Below, in pieces: positions 36,601 through 50,155 of a stretch of 64,000 nucleotides of DNA. A program made the translations under genes and the position numbers. The notes below the pieces were generated by a model that searched no databases, was not told the DNA's origin, and saw only the letters and a program-made list of their open reading frames with translations. The stretch's first letter is position 1. Each line of letters begins with the position of its first letter. The stretch covers positions 18,067,848-18,131,847 of the forward strand of contig NW_026622986.1 of the NCBI RefSeq assembly GCF_023065955.2, given 5' to 3'. The stretch comes from Ursus arctos. Lineage: Eukaryota > Chordata > Mammalia > Carnivora > Ursidae.

Positions 36601-39600
36601 TAACTGAAGGAAAACGTGATGCAAGCCACGATTGCATACATAGCTGGATTGGTTGATGGGTTAAGTACCCACCAGCTGAGCATGTTCAGGGCACCCAGGC
36701 CATCAGTTAGAATGTTTTACTCAGTAAGTGGAGACTGTTAGTGAATCTGGCTGAGTCAGGAGTGCCATTCAGGGAGAAGTCAGTTAAGAGAGTCTTCTCT
36801 CATTGTCAAGTAAATATCCCTGGGGCACCAATAACCTAGAGAGACAAAAGCATAGAGGAAAATATGGTGAAGAGTGCCCTAGCAGAGGGACGCAGAGAGT
36901 GCTAACGGAGTGGAATTGTGTATTTAGGGGAGGACCAGGTAGGGAAAGATTTTGATGTGGTACCAGTTACTGTGGAAAGTAGTGAATGAAATCTAGATTT
37001 ATTTCATTGGTGGTATTGTCCCTGATTTCAAGACATAAAATATTTATTTGTATAAAATCAGAATTTTTTTCTTGTTTTACAGAGTCCTTCCCAACTAATT
37101 AGAATAAATGAGGTTTTGCTTGAATTTGTGAGGCAATGTGACTACCAGAAAGCTATTGCTAGCAATTAGAACTGCAACAGAAAATATTTCCCGTAAAGGA
37201 TGTTGGAATCTTTCCCAAACGAATTCCCCCCCAAGATGTTCACTAGCTATTTCCCTCACAGGTATCAGACATGTGTCCTTGAGGAAGACATCACCCAATA
37301 GACACTCGAGTAAACAAGATAATGTGAGCCACTCCCAAATTGCTTCTTAATAAAAATTACTCCAAGGCAGGGCTTTAAGATGTATGAATAAAGGTACATT
37401 ATGAGAACGCCGTAAGAACACAAAATGTTGTAAAAATGTTCCAAGAGAACAAAACAGTTCTGCTTTTGAGGTCTGTGTATCCTTTCCTGGAGACAGGCAT
37501 CCAAGGGTGTGTGAGATTCAAGTAACTAGTTTTTTGGTTTTTGTTTTTGGTAAGGAATTTGTATCTATATTTCAAGTAGTTATCATAACCGACATCTGCA
37601 TATTTCTCTATCCATAGAGAATTATATAGTCCTGTAGGATAAGTGGATAATCCTTTCTTCGATTGCCCTAAGACCACTTTAAAAAGGGAAAAAAATAATC
37701 CAGGGTGCACATTACAGGTAGTTTGCTGCTGAGTACAACTGCAGAGAGCTGAGGCAGAGGAATAAAAATTGACATTAAATAGAGCCAGGACATCTCAGAA
37801 AATGGAATCCCTAAAAATGAATTTTTGAACAAATGGAAAATGATGAGAAAAACCCGTAGTCCGAACCATGTCCCGTATTTGGAATAACTCCCTTAGGAAA
37901 ATTCGCATTCAAATTCTGGGGCTCAGGTTCCATCTTCTAAATGTAATAGACTTTCATTCGTTTGTGGTCTCAATTTCTAATTGATCACAGATTACAGGAG
38001 TGCAGAAATGGAAACTGACATTTAAAAATCCTGAGATTTTAGTGTATAATTCTTGTTAATAGGATTTGAATTCATGCCTAATTGCATTTATGATCAATGT
38101 TCAAGTAGAGGTTGTTTTTTCATAAAAAAAAAATTTATGCCCAATTAAGCTTTACCAGGGGAAAAATACCAGGAATTTCAACTTTGCTACCATTTGTTTT
38201 TAAGGTAGCTTTTATCTGATCTAATTAAAAATCAACTGTGTCATTCTGAAAGTTTAAAGATGAATGTGCTATTTAATTTATCCTGTTTTTTTTCTTTTAT
38301 GGCAGATTAAATACAAAGAAAAATTTGATAATGAAATGAAGGAAAAGAAACATCATTACAATCCTCTTGAAAGTGCTTCTTTTAGGCAAAGTCAGCTTGC
38401 CACCGCATTGGTGAGCGATGTAAGTTTTTCAATTATTTTCAGTATCTTTTGATTCTTGCTTTTTCCCAGAATCCAAGTATATTGCAATAACTTACAGTTA
38501 ATCAAGATCATGTAGTTTCCAAGTAATTTTAGTTGAAAACACTGAAGCGTATTTTCCGGAAGCCTTTTTGAGAAAAATGTATTATTGTAAGTTACTATTA
38601 ATGGTTACTGATTGCTATTTAGTTAATAAGTAGGAATAGTATTCTTAATAAAACTATTATATGTGATCAAGAGTAGAAATAGATTATAGAGTTTTGCAAA
38701 AAAAAAAAAGTAGTGTGTAATATCTTAAATTAGTGGTTATGACAATAGTTAACTCAGGCAATTATGGCCAGGAAATTGGGCTTCTGTAAAGTACAACCTA
38801 GTACACGATAGTTTATAATAAGGAAATTTTCAGAAATTGCACTTGTAACGGCTTATGGCTTCTTTCCTACCCCTTACATAAATGCTATGAAATACTTCTT
38901 CACAGATTTGGTTTCATCCTATGTTTTTTAAAAGTAATCAAGTTTCAGTTTACAAGAAAAGATGCCTTAAATTTTTATTAAATTAGGCAGAGTGTGAAAA
39001 CAGAAACAGGGGAGAAAATGGGCCACGTTGCTATAGTTGAAGGATGCATGGGATACCTTTCCACATATCGAGATGAAGAATTGTTGAACTGTTGCTTTGT
39101 TAGATCACGTAAACCTTTCAACTCCTGCCGGATGTTAGGTATTATTTGTGTTTCTTAACTCACTTGTGTTTGTTACCAACAATTAAAATGGGTCTTGGGG
39201 CGCCTGGGTGGCACAGCGGTTAAGCGTCTGCCTTCGGCTCAGGGCGTGATCCTGGCGTTATGGGATCGAGCCCCACATCAGGCTCCTCTGCTGGGAGCCT
39301 GCTTCTTCCTCTCCCACTCCCCCTGCTTGTGTTCCCTCTCTCGCTGGCTATCTCTATCAAATAAATAAATAAAATCTTTAAAAAATAAATAAATAAAATG
39401 GGTCTTTGGGGATCACTGGGAATATCAGAATCCTTTCCTTTTCTTATTTGTTTTTAGCCTGTGTGCGTGTAAAAAATAAAGCAAATAGAGTTAGAATACA
39501 CTTAAATGAACCTAGAGCATAGTGCTTGGAAGCACGAGGTTTAGAATCAGATTGCTTGGATTTGAATCCTCTTCTACCTCTTAATACTATACCTTCATCT

Positions 39601-42600
39601 TTCTGTGCCTCAGTTTACTCATCTGTAAAATGGAGGTACTTAAAGTACCTCTCCACTAGGGATGTTGTGGTGATTAAATACATGCTGTGTGTAAAGTGGT
39701 TAGGAAAGTGTCTGACACACAGTAAATGATCAAATATTTTCTATTAGTATTTTAGTATGATTACTAATATTATTATATTTTCAAAATGATTGGAAAAAAA
39801 GAAGGAAAAGTTCTATAAGGCAATAGGATGAAAAACACCAAAAGCCCTGAAATTGCTCCAAAGGGTAATTAAAATATGGTAGCAATTTCTAAAGAATAAA
39901 GTTGCTAATCTTTTTGTTTTGAAAAGAGAATGCCTATTAAAGTTACTTGATTCTGTGAACATCACCCTTTTAAAATAAGTAAACGATAAAAGCAATTATC
40001 AAAATATGGTCAAGTCCCCGGAAGTAACTTTTTTACTCATTCAGTAGTAAATGAGCACCATCTAGTGGCTACTTGTAAATTCGCCTGTTAATTCACCACT
40101 AAACGGTACTTTATGGTGTATTAAAAGTAATGATGGCGATAATGCAAAAGCACTTTTTCTTCTCCTAGACGGTATTTTGTTCCATGTTATTTTCATAGGT
40201 GAAGTACAAGAAAGACATCGAAAGTATGCACGAGCCAGTCTCAGATCTCCCAAACCTGTTTTTAGACCATGCTTTGAAAACCAGCAAAATGCTCAGCCGA
40301 GTAAGTGTACTGGATGGCAACTAGAGATGCCCTGTGTCTCCACGGAAACAGGATGCCTGCAGGGCTCATGAGCACACCTGCTTCCGCCCAGGGTGCCACG
40401 CCTCCCTGAATAACTAACTCACTGGAAAGTAGTGGCCCGCTTGCTTAAATCCCACCAGAGCTGTCGCTTTACAAAGGGGGTTCTTGCTAGCTCTGTAACA
40501 TCTCTTGAATGCAAACTTGCTTGTTGAACAACTATGCTTCAAAGCCACGGACAGGTGTTCTTTCTGTCTTTCTTCTTCCCGATTAGATTGAAACCACTTG
40601 AAGGTCAGGCTTAAATCAAGGATCTTTTATTTTATGCAGATTAGAGCAGAGTGTCTGTATTAGGCCCCAGTAACATACAAAATTGTCTTAGTCTAATTTG
40701 TATTATCTCTGAAAATAAGTCCTATGTTACACTGACACTCTACTTTTAGTCTTGTGAGGGTTTCCACATTTTCTTTAGAACAAGTAGGGGGCACGAGTGG
40801 TTTTTTTCATGTCCTAATGAAAATATTTGCGCACATTGCCAAGTGGTCATTCCATCAGAACTCACCTCCTGGATGCTGTTTCAAACACTTAGCATGTGTG
40901 GACCCTGACTTTGCCGGTTCTCGTTACTGATGAGCCCGGCTCACCTGTGCCTCATTGTTGACATCACAAATGGCCCAGGGTGACGATGGACTGTAATTTG
41001 ACCTCAATTTATTTCTGCACCTATTCTAATAATTACACGGTCACTCGCTCGCTCAAAATTATCCAGATGTATTGAATATCTGCTTTGGGCCAGGTACCAT
41101 CAGATGGAAAATTATGTTGGGCAAGGAATGTGAAAATAATGGTCTTCAGAAGATATGTTTACAGTCCTGGATTTAAAAAACAAAAAAACAAAAAACAAAT
41201 CTGTAGTCCAGCCCTGGTTCCCAAACTATTGAATAATGAGATACAGCTTCATTCAGGTTTAAAAATGTCTGCCTTTGGCTTTGATGCATTGAAACTTCTG
41301 TTCATTATTTTGTAATCCTCCTTTCTCCACTGATGTCATCCTTCTTGAAGTGGATTACGTGTGTAAATAATTCATACTGACGGAGATTTGAAAATTAATT
41401 AACTGACTTTTATCACAGGTCTTGGGAGGGAAAGCAGTCTGCCATTCTTCCTGTCCGTTGGGCGTGCAAGGAGGCATAAGGGGTTCTCAGGTGAAGAGAT
41501 AGGCTCAGGTCTGGCACACTTCGTTCATGCTTCCTGCCGTTTCAAGGCTCATCCCCCCCACCTCTGCACACATTTCTCCGCTCCTTGAGTGTCTCTTTCA
41601 AATTCACATTTTCCCGTGATTCATAGGGAAGTTTCTAGAAGTCGGTACGTTTCTATTCTCTGAGCCTGCTGCTTTCTTCACGTTTAGTCTTTGCCAGCCT
41701 TATTTTGATCATGGAGTGGCATCTGCCCTTGACTATTCTCCATCCGTCCTCGAGCTAGATTTCCTGAGGACATGAGGACTTGTGTGCAAATAAAACTATA
41801 AAAATATCATGGTGGTAATTAAAAAATTTGGTAGCTGAAGAATACAGGCCAGTCCTAGGCAATATTTTCTTCAAGAATATTGACCCTTCTTTTATATGGT
41901 GAAAAAAATCATAGCTTAATATAAATTGTTTCTATCACTGCTTTAGCAGAGAAACTCAGCAAATATTACATTTATCGTATATACCATTTTTAAAGTTTAA
42001 ATCTTCATTCAGGTGGTGTTTTCGCCTAGCTTATTGATTTTTTTTCCTCCATAGAAAAATTGTGACTGAATAATTACTTCACGGGAGGGAAAGTTTAAGA
42101 CTCAAATGTGTTACACTGAGGTATCTGTTTATTAAAGTTGTATGATGATACATTGGCTGAAATTTATCATACATTAGAATTGCCCTCTTTTAAATTTTAA
42201 TGTGGAGAGAATTGGAATTTTGCTGATTTATAAAGGCAACTTAATTTTCACAAAAGATTGAATAAGAAAGTGCTTAATAAACAGACATTCTGCCAAAATT
42301 AGTTGTCAGTTGGTTATAAATGGCTGTTTTTAAAAGACCTCTAAATGTCTTTGGTATAAATCACCTTTCTTTTTTTAACACATAGTGTGTCTAGCAAAAT
42401 TAATCCTTTTAAGTTTGAACAGCTGTACTAATTAAAGTTTCGAAGGACCATATCCCCCTGGAAAACAGAGCTGTAGCAGATTTCAATTTCTTTTATAACT
42501 TCGCATAAATGAAAAATACGTATTGCATGTTACTCTGGTCATTCCCACTAGGAGGCAACAGAGACTATTGCATAAGGAACAGCAAGTCTTGAAAATTCTT

Positions 42601-45600
42601 TTGCAGATCTTCCTTCAAACAGGTTTTGTTTGTTTTTTGTTTTTTAAATAGTAGTTTCTGAAGTTCTCTGTTGCTAAAATAGATCATGGGGGACAGTATT
42701 GACCTTTCCTTAGTCTATATCCATTATAGCAGGCATAATATCCTAGGCTTTACTAATTCTGGATTTTAACTTGGTATGGAGTATATTCTAGCCTGTTACA
42801 TTCAATTCATGATTATTTTATTTATGTATTATAAACTAACTTGTAAGTAAATTATAAAGTCTCCAGTATATATATATTTTTTAATTAGCAGAGGAACCAA
42901 AATTTAGAGCTTGTTCTCTTCAGTCAAGATGTACCATGGGAACATTTTCATGAGTTTCCTGGGGTGTTCTACTCTGTCACTTTATTCTGGCTAGAGTTTG
43001 GGGGATACACATCTTAGTGCTCTAATTGCTTGGAAGCGCCTTTGGGGACTGTCGCTGTGTCTCCATGGAACAGCAGTTCTCGTGTGCATCCTTCCATCCT
43101 TCCCATCCCTGGCTCTGGCCCTTCTGTTCACTCTCAGATCCCTGGAGCATCTGCTAAGACCTGAATGTCAACTCTGTTCTGCTCCCTTTCAAATGTGGCT
43201 TACCTCTCCCTACATCCTACACAGCATTGCCTTTTTCCCTGAAATCCTCACTGCCGAACGAGCAACCAGCTTTAGCTGAAGTCTCTGTAGCCTTGAGTCT
43301 TTGAGAGTTACCATTTAACTCTAGAAGTCTTTTCCAAATAGGGTGCAATAATGAAGTGTCAGGTCTCCAACGAGAGAAATTACAAAGCAATTTTTGTTTC
43401 ATCGCGGCCTGTTGTATTTGGTGGCCGATGGTTGCCAGATTTGGCGTCTCTTCTAAATCCACCACTTTGTCTGTGACTCTAAATAGTAGTCTTAATCCAA
43501 TTTCTTCACCTTAAAAATTCAACGGACTATACTCAGACTCCTCTGTTTCTCTCCCAGGTACCTCCTACCCTCTCTTTTTAGGAAAATTAGTTGAATTATT
43601 TCTCACTCTCTTATTTTCCTTACGACCCGTCAGTCTTCCTCAAGGCTGAGCCCTCGTGTACAACTTCTTTCCTTTCCTGCCTCGAGCTTTCCTTTGCTCT
43701 GTTCTTTCTTCTTTTCTTTCCTTCTCTTCTTGTAGATGCTATCAAATACATTTCTGTTCCAGGATAAGCTCTGGAAAAATTGCCTTTATTTTGCCCACTT
43801 TGCTTGTACACATGAGTCCTATCACTGGCTTTTCTGTTGCTGCTCCCCAGCGTCTTTTTCATTGTGTTGACAGCTAATGGTCCCCTGCTTCTGTGGGGTG
43901 CCTGACATGGACCACCTAGAGCTGCTGGTCTGTCCTGCATTGCCCGTTTCCCTCAGTGCTGGAAATCTCCAAGAGCAGCCCACTGCAATGGGACTTGATA
44001 GCTTTGCAGCTCTTGTTGGCTTGTATTTTTCAGTTTGCATTCCTAAGTATTGGTTGTTCTAATTGGTCTCTTTTATTCTGAATTTATGTTCATGTTCTCT
44101 ATTTTAGCGAGAGTATAGGAAGCTTTTTGAGGAAAACAAAGGAATGTATCATTTTGACGCGGATGCTGCCGAACACCTGCACCATAAAGGCAATGCCACG
44201 CTCCAGAGTCAGGTCTGCGCCCTCCCTGTCTGGACCCCTTAACCCCTCACTGCCACGCACCTCCACCCAGAAGGTGCAGCTGCTGAACAGAACGTACCTC
44301 CTGAGAAACTGAATGTCCCTTCGGAAAATCTCAGACACTACTCTCTCTATATTACCGGGCTGGGAAAGCTAGAGCCATGCTTCAGTATAAAAGCATTTCA
44401 TAAAATAAGTTACTTCACACAATTTTAAACTTATGATAGATCAATTAATTAAACAATGATCAAATCTCATGATGATTTCAGTTTTTATAGTGTGCTAATT
44501 TGTCATCTTGAGCTGTAAAATTAAGTTTCCAGGTGCAAAGTTTATTAGAATTTCTCAGATCAATTAGAAGTTGTTTTTAAAAGCTATCTTACATTAAGAT
44601 TTCTTTGAACTATAAAATTCTATGCATTCCCTGAAAGAAATTAAAAAAAAAAAATCTTCCCTGCACACTTTAAAGGTGTTACCTATACATTTTCTTTATT
44701 CTGAGTTTCAGTAGTTGCAAAAGATGTCATTCCAGCATCTATTAAGATATAATTTTACATCACTCTATTAGATATATCCTGTGGAACATAAATTCCTTAA
44801 TGATTTGATACCCAACTTCATTTAAAAACTAAACAAATTGGCTCTCCTTTAAGGTTTAGAAATGTGCATTTTTTTCTCTTCATATTCTTATTTTTATTTA
44901 ATTTTTCCCACAAAGGTTTATCTTAGCATATGTTATTACATATCCTAGTATGTTACTATACTTCAAACACTTTCACTGATCACTTTATCATACTTCTCTG
45001 AAACAAAAATAGGCCTACAAATAGGAATTTAAAAACCTGTTACGTGTCCTGTTACCACAAAGTTCTAAGTATTGAAAAACTGCTTTTGTATTTAATCATT
45101 AAAACTGCTATTATTACACAATTTAAGAAACAATTTCAAAAGAATTATTTATATATAAGAACTTTAATGAAAATATGCTTCTGAATGAAATGAATCATGA
45201 TCAAAACTTTTCTGTGAATTTAATTTTAAAAGGTATATTGCTAAGAAAAAGCCGATCACTCTGACAGCTTACATATAATTCTAGTTTCTGTTATTAGGAG
45301 ATAGAAAATATCGATCATTTTATAAACTAAAATAAGATGGAAATTGGTTGTAATTGAAATAAATAATTCATGGTATGATATTATTAAATAATGTAGGATG
45401 AAACTGAAAGCAATCATATAAAAGCTCTGTGTGTGTGTGTTACCCAATATCTCTGGAAGAAGTCAGCAGTCCCAGAGAACGTTGTCTTCCCTTTGATAGA
45501 AAGAGAATCACACCTATGTTTTCTTCTTTGTTCATGATTCGAAGCCATCACAGGGATCTCTCTCTTTCTCTGTCTCTGTCTGTATGTATATATGTGTATT

Positions 45601-48600
45601 CCACGAGTGATACATACTAACCCCAAATATGAGATATATCTATATATCCCAGCTATTTAAATACTTCATCCAAGTCCCAGAACTACATTATTTAGTAGTT
45701 CTAAATTATTTTTATCCCTTAAATATTTTTATATATCACCTGTTGACTTTCTTTGCATGTCATTTACCACAGGGAACCCAGTGACCAAACCCAATGGCCA
45801 GAATAAAATATGATTTTTAGAAACTAGGATGATTAACTTGGGCATGTTTATTTTACTTTGCTCTATTTGTATAAGGGCTTGTGAGCTTTATGTGCTTTTT
45901 ATGCTTTTTTTCAATGAAGGTTAAATACAAAGAAGAGTATGAAAAAAATAAGGGGAAATCGATGCTTGAATTTGTTGAGACACCCTCATATCAAGCTTCA
46001 AAGGAGGCTCAGAAGATGCAGAGTGAGGTGAGTCCCTTTGATTTGTTATCAACTGTTTTTTTTTTTTTTAAGTTTATTTATTTTTAAGTAATCTCTACAC
46101 CCAACACGGGGCTCAAACTCACGACCTTGAGATCAAGATTCATATGCTCTCCCAACTGAGCCAGCCAGGTGCCCCTGTTGTCAACTGTTTGATGCATTTT
46201 TGATGTTTTATCATTTGAAAGGAACTAGTAAAGTAATTCAGAATGTTGAGTGGGTCTAGAAGAAAGCACACTGCCCAGGAATCCCCATCCTAGATCCAGC
46301 ATCTTGTCTGGGTCATTGAGATTCTGTGTCCCTTCGTTTTTCTCACTTGGCAAACACAATTATCAGGCCACGTGAGCTCTTAACTGCCCTTTCATATTCT
46401 ATGATTGTAAAGTTGAGACTTTCAGGTTGTGTCCGTGTAAAACTATGATGAGTAGAAAGAAAATGAAAAGAAAATGAAGAGCTGGTTGCTTTATTCACCT
46501 TTTATATTTCAGTGACAATAGAACTAACATGTATTAAATACTCTGTGCTAAGCAGTTTGCTAAAAGCTTTATATATGTCAGCTCATTTAATCCCCTCAAG
46601 GTAATGATGCCAGGTGGGTATATCCCTAGATTGATAATCATCCCCTGAAATTAATTGTCTTACCTGAAATTACAGATCCAGTAAATGCCAATGTTTTAGG
46701 TCCTCATCAAATCATGAGAGATTCTCTTTTCTCTGTTTCCTTATTTAGTTGATCCCCCCGCCATGGTCAACCCCCCCCAAACCAAACAGTGACATGGAAG
46801 TTTTAAAATATCAAGAGAAGAGAGCAATTAAGAATTTTTTGTGCATATGTACTTCGCGTTCTACTGAAAATGAAGCTGAATCACATCCAGATATTCCCCA
46901 AATGGTTTCGCTCTGTCCTAGTGAAATTTCTTCTGTTCTTTTTTTCCCTACGTTTTTTGGGACCAGACACCAGACACAGAAGGTTTTCTCTGCAGCCAAC
47001 ATCCAGATTCTGTGGGTACACCAAGTTATTACTTCAAAGGGACAGAAATAGCGGACAGCAGTATCAGCCGATTACGGCCCCACGCCAAGTGTGCTCTGTG
47101 GGCACCATCTTTTCTCTTCTCCAGTAACACCACCAAAACAGGGAGAAATGATAACTTCTGGACAATGAAACTGTCATAGGAATTTTGTAAACAGTGTATG
47201 TGCTCTTTGTTGCTATTTATGCTGCTATGTGTTTATAATTCATCTTCTCAGGGAAATGGCACTCAGACATTACCAGGGCTTGTTGAATTGTTCAAGTTGT
47301 TTAATTTTTTCTTCAAGCAAGAAAGGAGAAGATAATTACTTGTATTTTTCATATCTCATAGCTTCTTAAGCCAATTGAGAGAAGTTTGATCAAGAAATAG
47401 GTGAATATTTTGATGAAATTAGCTGTCTGTTTGAACTGAATTGGAAGAGAGGTAAATTCTGAAATAGTTCAGAAGCCCGACAACAACCTACATTTAATGG
47501 GATAACTTGCGGGACTACCTTTGTCTTAGTTTGTGCTGCTGTTACCCAAGTACAACAGACTGGGCAGCTTAAACAACAGAAATTGATTTCTTATAGTTCT
47601 GGAGGCCTGGAAGTCTGAGCTCAGAGTGCCAGCAGGTCAGGGTTCTGGTGAGACCGTCTTCAGGGTGCCTTCTCGCTGTGTCCTCACGTGGCGGAGAGCA
47701 GAGAGAGGAAGGAAGCTTTCTCCTAAAGTGTTTGGGGCACGGACCCCATCATGAGGGCTCCACCCTCATGACCTCATCTATCCTAATCGCTTTCCAAAGG
47801 CCCCACCTCCAAATGCATCCATCACATTGAGGGTAGCCTGGAGTTTCCACGTATAAATTTTGGGGTGACACAGACATTCCGTCCATTATCACCTTTTCTG
47901 CGTTTCGGGAATAATATGTAAAGTACTGCACTGTTACCAGGTGGGGAAGCTGGAAGGCAACCTCTGGGTTGAGCCTCCGGGGTCAGCCGCCAGAGCCTGT
48001 GGCCTGTGTCGTTCGCAACCCGCTCTCCTCCTGGTCCCCCAGCTGTCACTGATAGTCATGCCTCGTCCTTTAAGGAGAAGACCAGCACCGTCAGACGGGG
48101 CTTTCTTGCTCTTCCCGTCAGCCCCAGGCTATTGTTATTTGCGTGTTTGAGCTACATCTTCACATCTTACTCACAGAGGGAAATGTTCCCCTGTTTTCCT
48201 CTCTTTGATCTTCTCTGTACTTTTTCTTCTGAAGACCCCCTTCTCCCTCCCCTTCTTTCTCACCGTGGCTATAGTACTTAAACCCTCTGTGGACAAGTCT
48301 CAGGGAGGGCACCTCTCGGGAAGGCACATCCCCACGCTGCTTCCTCAAGAGGTCCTTCGTGAGTCCGCCAGTGGAGGCTGGGAATTGTATTTAGCAAGAT
48401 CCCAGAAGCTTCTGATGTCGGTGGTGCCGTGACCATCCTTCGAGAAACAGGGACTCATTGAAGAAAACAGTAGTCCTCTAACTTAAAGTCATAAAAACCA
48501 GATGGATTGAAAAACAGCAACAACAAAATATATAGATAATCTGCTTCTCAGGGAGTCATGGGCAAAGTAAACCAAGCTGTTTTTCTTTACATGAAATGGT

Positions 48601-50112
48601 CAGTTGATTTTTTTTTTTCTATTGGGGATGGACCTTCGAAAGAGAAAGATTCCCTAAGTACAAATTTCATGCTACAGATGACAGAGACAGAAAAAGTGCT
48701 ATTGTTTCTACGTAGGCATGTTTCCTTGTGCCGATCTTGGAAATCTGATAACTAGTGTTTCGCTTTTACCATTGCTATGGTTACATAGCACAAAAGAAAA
48801 TAAAGTATTAACAACCGAAAACAAAAACAAAAATAAACCCCAATTCAGTCAAATGAACTGATCAATTCCTTCTGGTTGGCTGTTTGACACCAAGTGCAAA
48901 CAGCTTTAGTAATACTTTTATTATATGCTATGGAATTGACTTACTCGGGGCTACGTGGGCCTTTTGTTAATACTGGCTTTCAATTTTTGCTATTCTGATT
49001 TCTGGTGTTGTCGCTAGGGGGAAATTATCCTTTGCAGAGCCTGAGACATGTTTTCCCTTTAATTATAGCCAGTGGCTATTAGATTTTTAGGCTCAGCATT
49101 TGTAAGTCTGCTCAGCAGGGCTTGAGGAGAGAGAAATCTTTCAATAGAAAATATCTTGGGACCAAATTTATACTCTGAAGACTAGAAACATAAAATATCT
49201 AAAAATCTTAGTTAGACCAAAGTTGATGTGAAGGATACCTTTAAATAGAGGATCAATGTGGGGCGCGTGGGTGGCTCAGTTGTTAAGCGTCTGCCTTCGG
49301 CTCAGGGTGTGATCCCAGAGTCCTGGGATCGAGCCCCACATCAGGCTCCTCTGCTGGGAGCCTGCTTCTTCCTCTCCCACTCCCCCTGCCTGTGTTCCCT
49401 CTCTCGCTGGCTCTCTCTCTCTCTATCAAATAAATAAATAAATAAAATCTTAAAAAATAAAAAGGCTATAAATAGAGGATCAATGAAGTGGACCCAAAGG
49501 GAACCATCTGGCTTCTAGATGGTTCTTATTCCTAAGAGGGAAGCTTGACAAGGAGCATCTTAAGCCTTCTCTGGGTAAAGCAGAGTGTTCATGACGTTGG
49601 GGCTGGTCACTCATGTTTCTGTGATAGCCTATAATTATGCTTCTCTCACTTTTCTTCGAATGCCAGATATAGGTTTAATCAGTGTGTTTTCTAGAAGAAA
49701 TCTTTAAATCTGGCTTTTTCTTTGTCTTCTGTTTCATAAAAAGCATACCGAAGGTTTTTTTGTTTTTTTTTCCCCTTAGTCATGTATTGGCCAGTTCCAG
49801 TCATAATCAACTTTCCTTAATGACTTATTTCAGTAAAATGTTTTTCAGAGGAGAAGGGCTTTTTGAAGTGAATTATCTGAAATAAATAAATATACCCAAA
49901 TTTCTATTTTTGCTTTTTTAAAAAAGATATTTTTGGCCTGGAAATGCCCTAGATTCAGCCTTATAACCATATAATTTCAATTAGTTCCACATAAAGAAGA
50001 GGGCGATTTCTCATTGTTCTTTGGGAATATCTATAGTTCCTCTAACTTGGAATGTTCTCAGTGCAACTTCTTAATCACTTTGTTAAATTTTGGTTTTTCC
50101 AGGACATCTGTG

Positions 50113-50155
<43 letters not shown>

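Larger units (their letters stand above)
25868..38305 (+). other. NEBL intron 7 (12.4 kb)
   Basis: The largest intron and the most repeat-laden: two L1M fragments with a nested SINE (26.4-27.8 kb), SINEs at 28.3, 29.4 and 31.0 kb, a MIR at 29.1 kb, L2-like pieces at 33.8 and 35.0 kb, microsatellites at 33.8-35.9 kb and a rearranged repeat pair at 34.6 and 36.3 kb. The 31.1-33.2 kb and 36.5-38.3 kb stretches show nothing recognisable. Confidence 0.85.
38420..40198 (+). other. NEBL intron 8 (1.8 kb)
   Basis: Non-coding, AT-rich, with a young SINE at 39197-39394 and a MIR at about 39510-39760. Confidence 0.88.
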
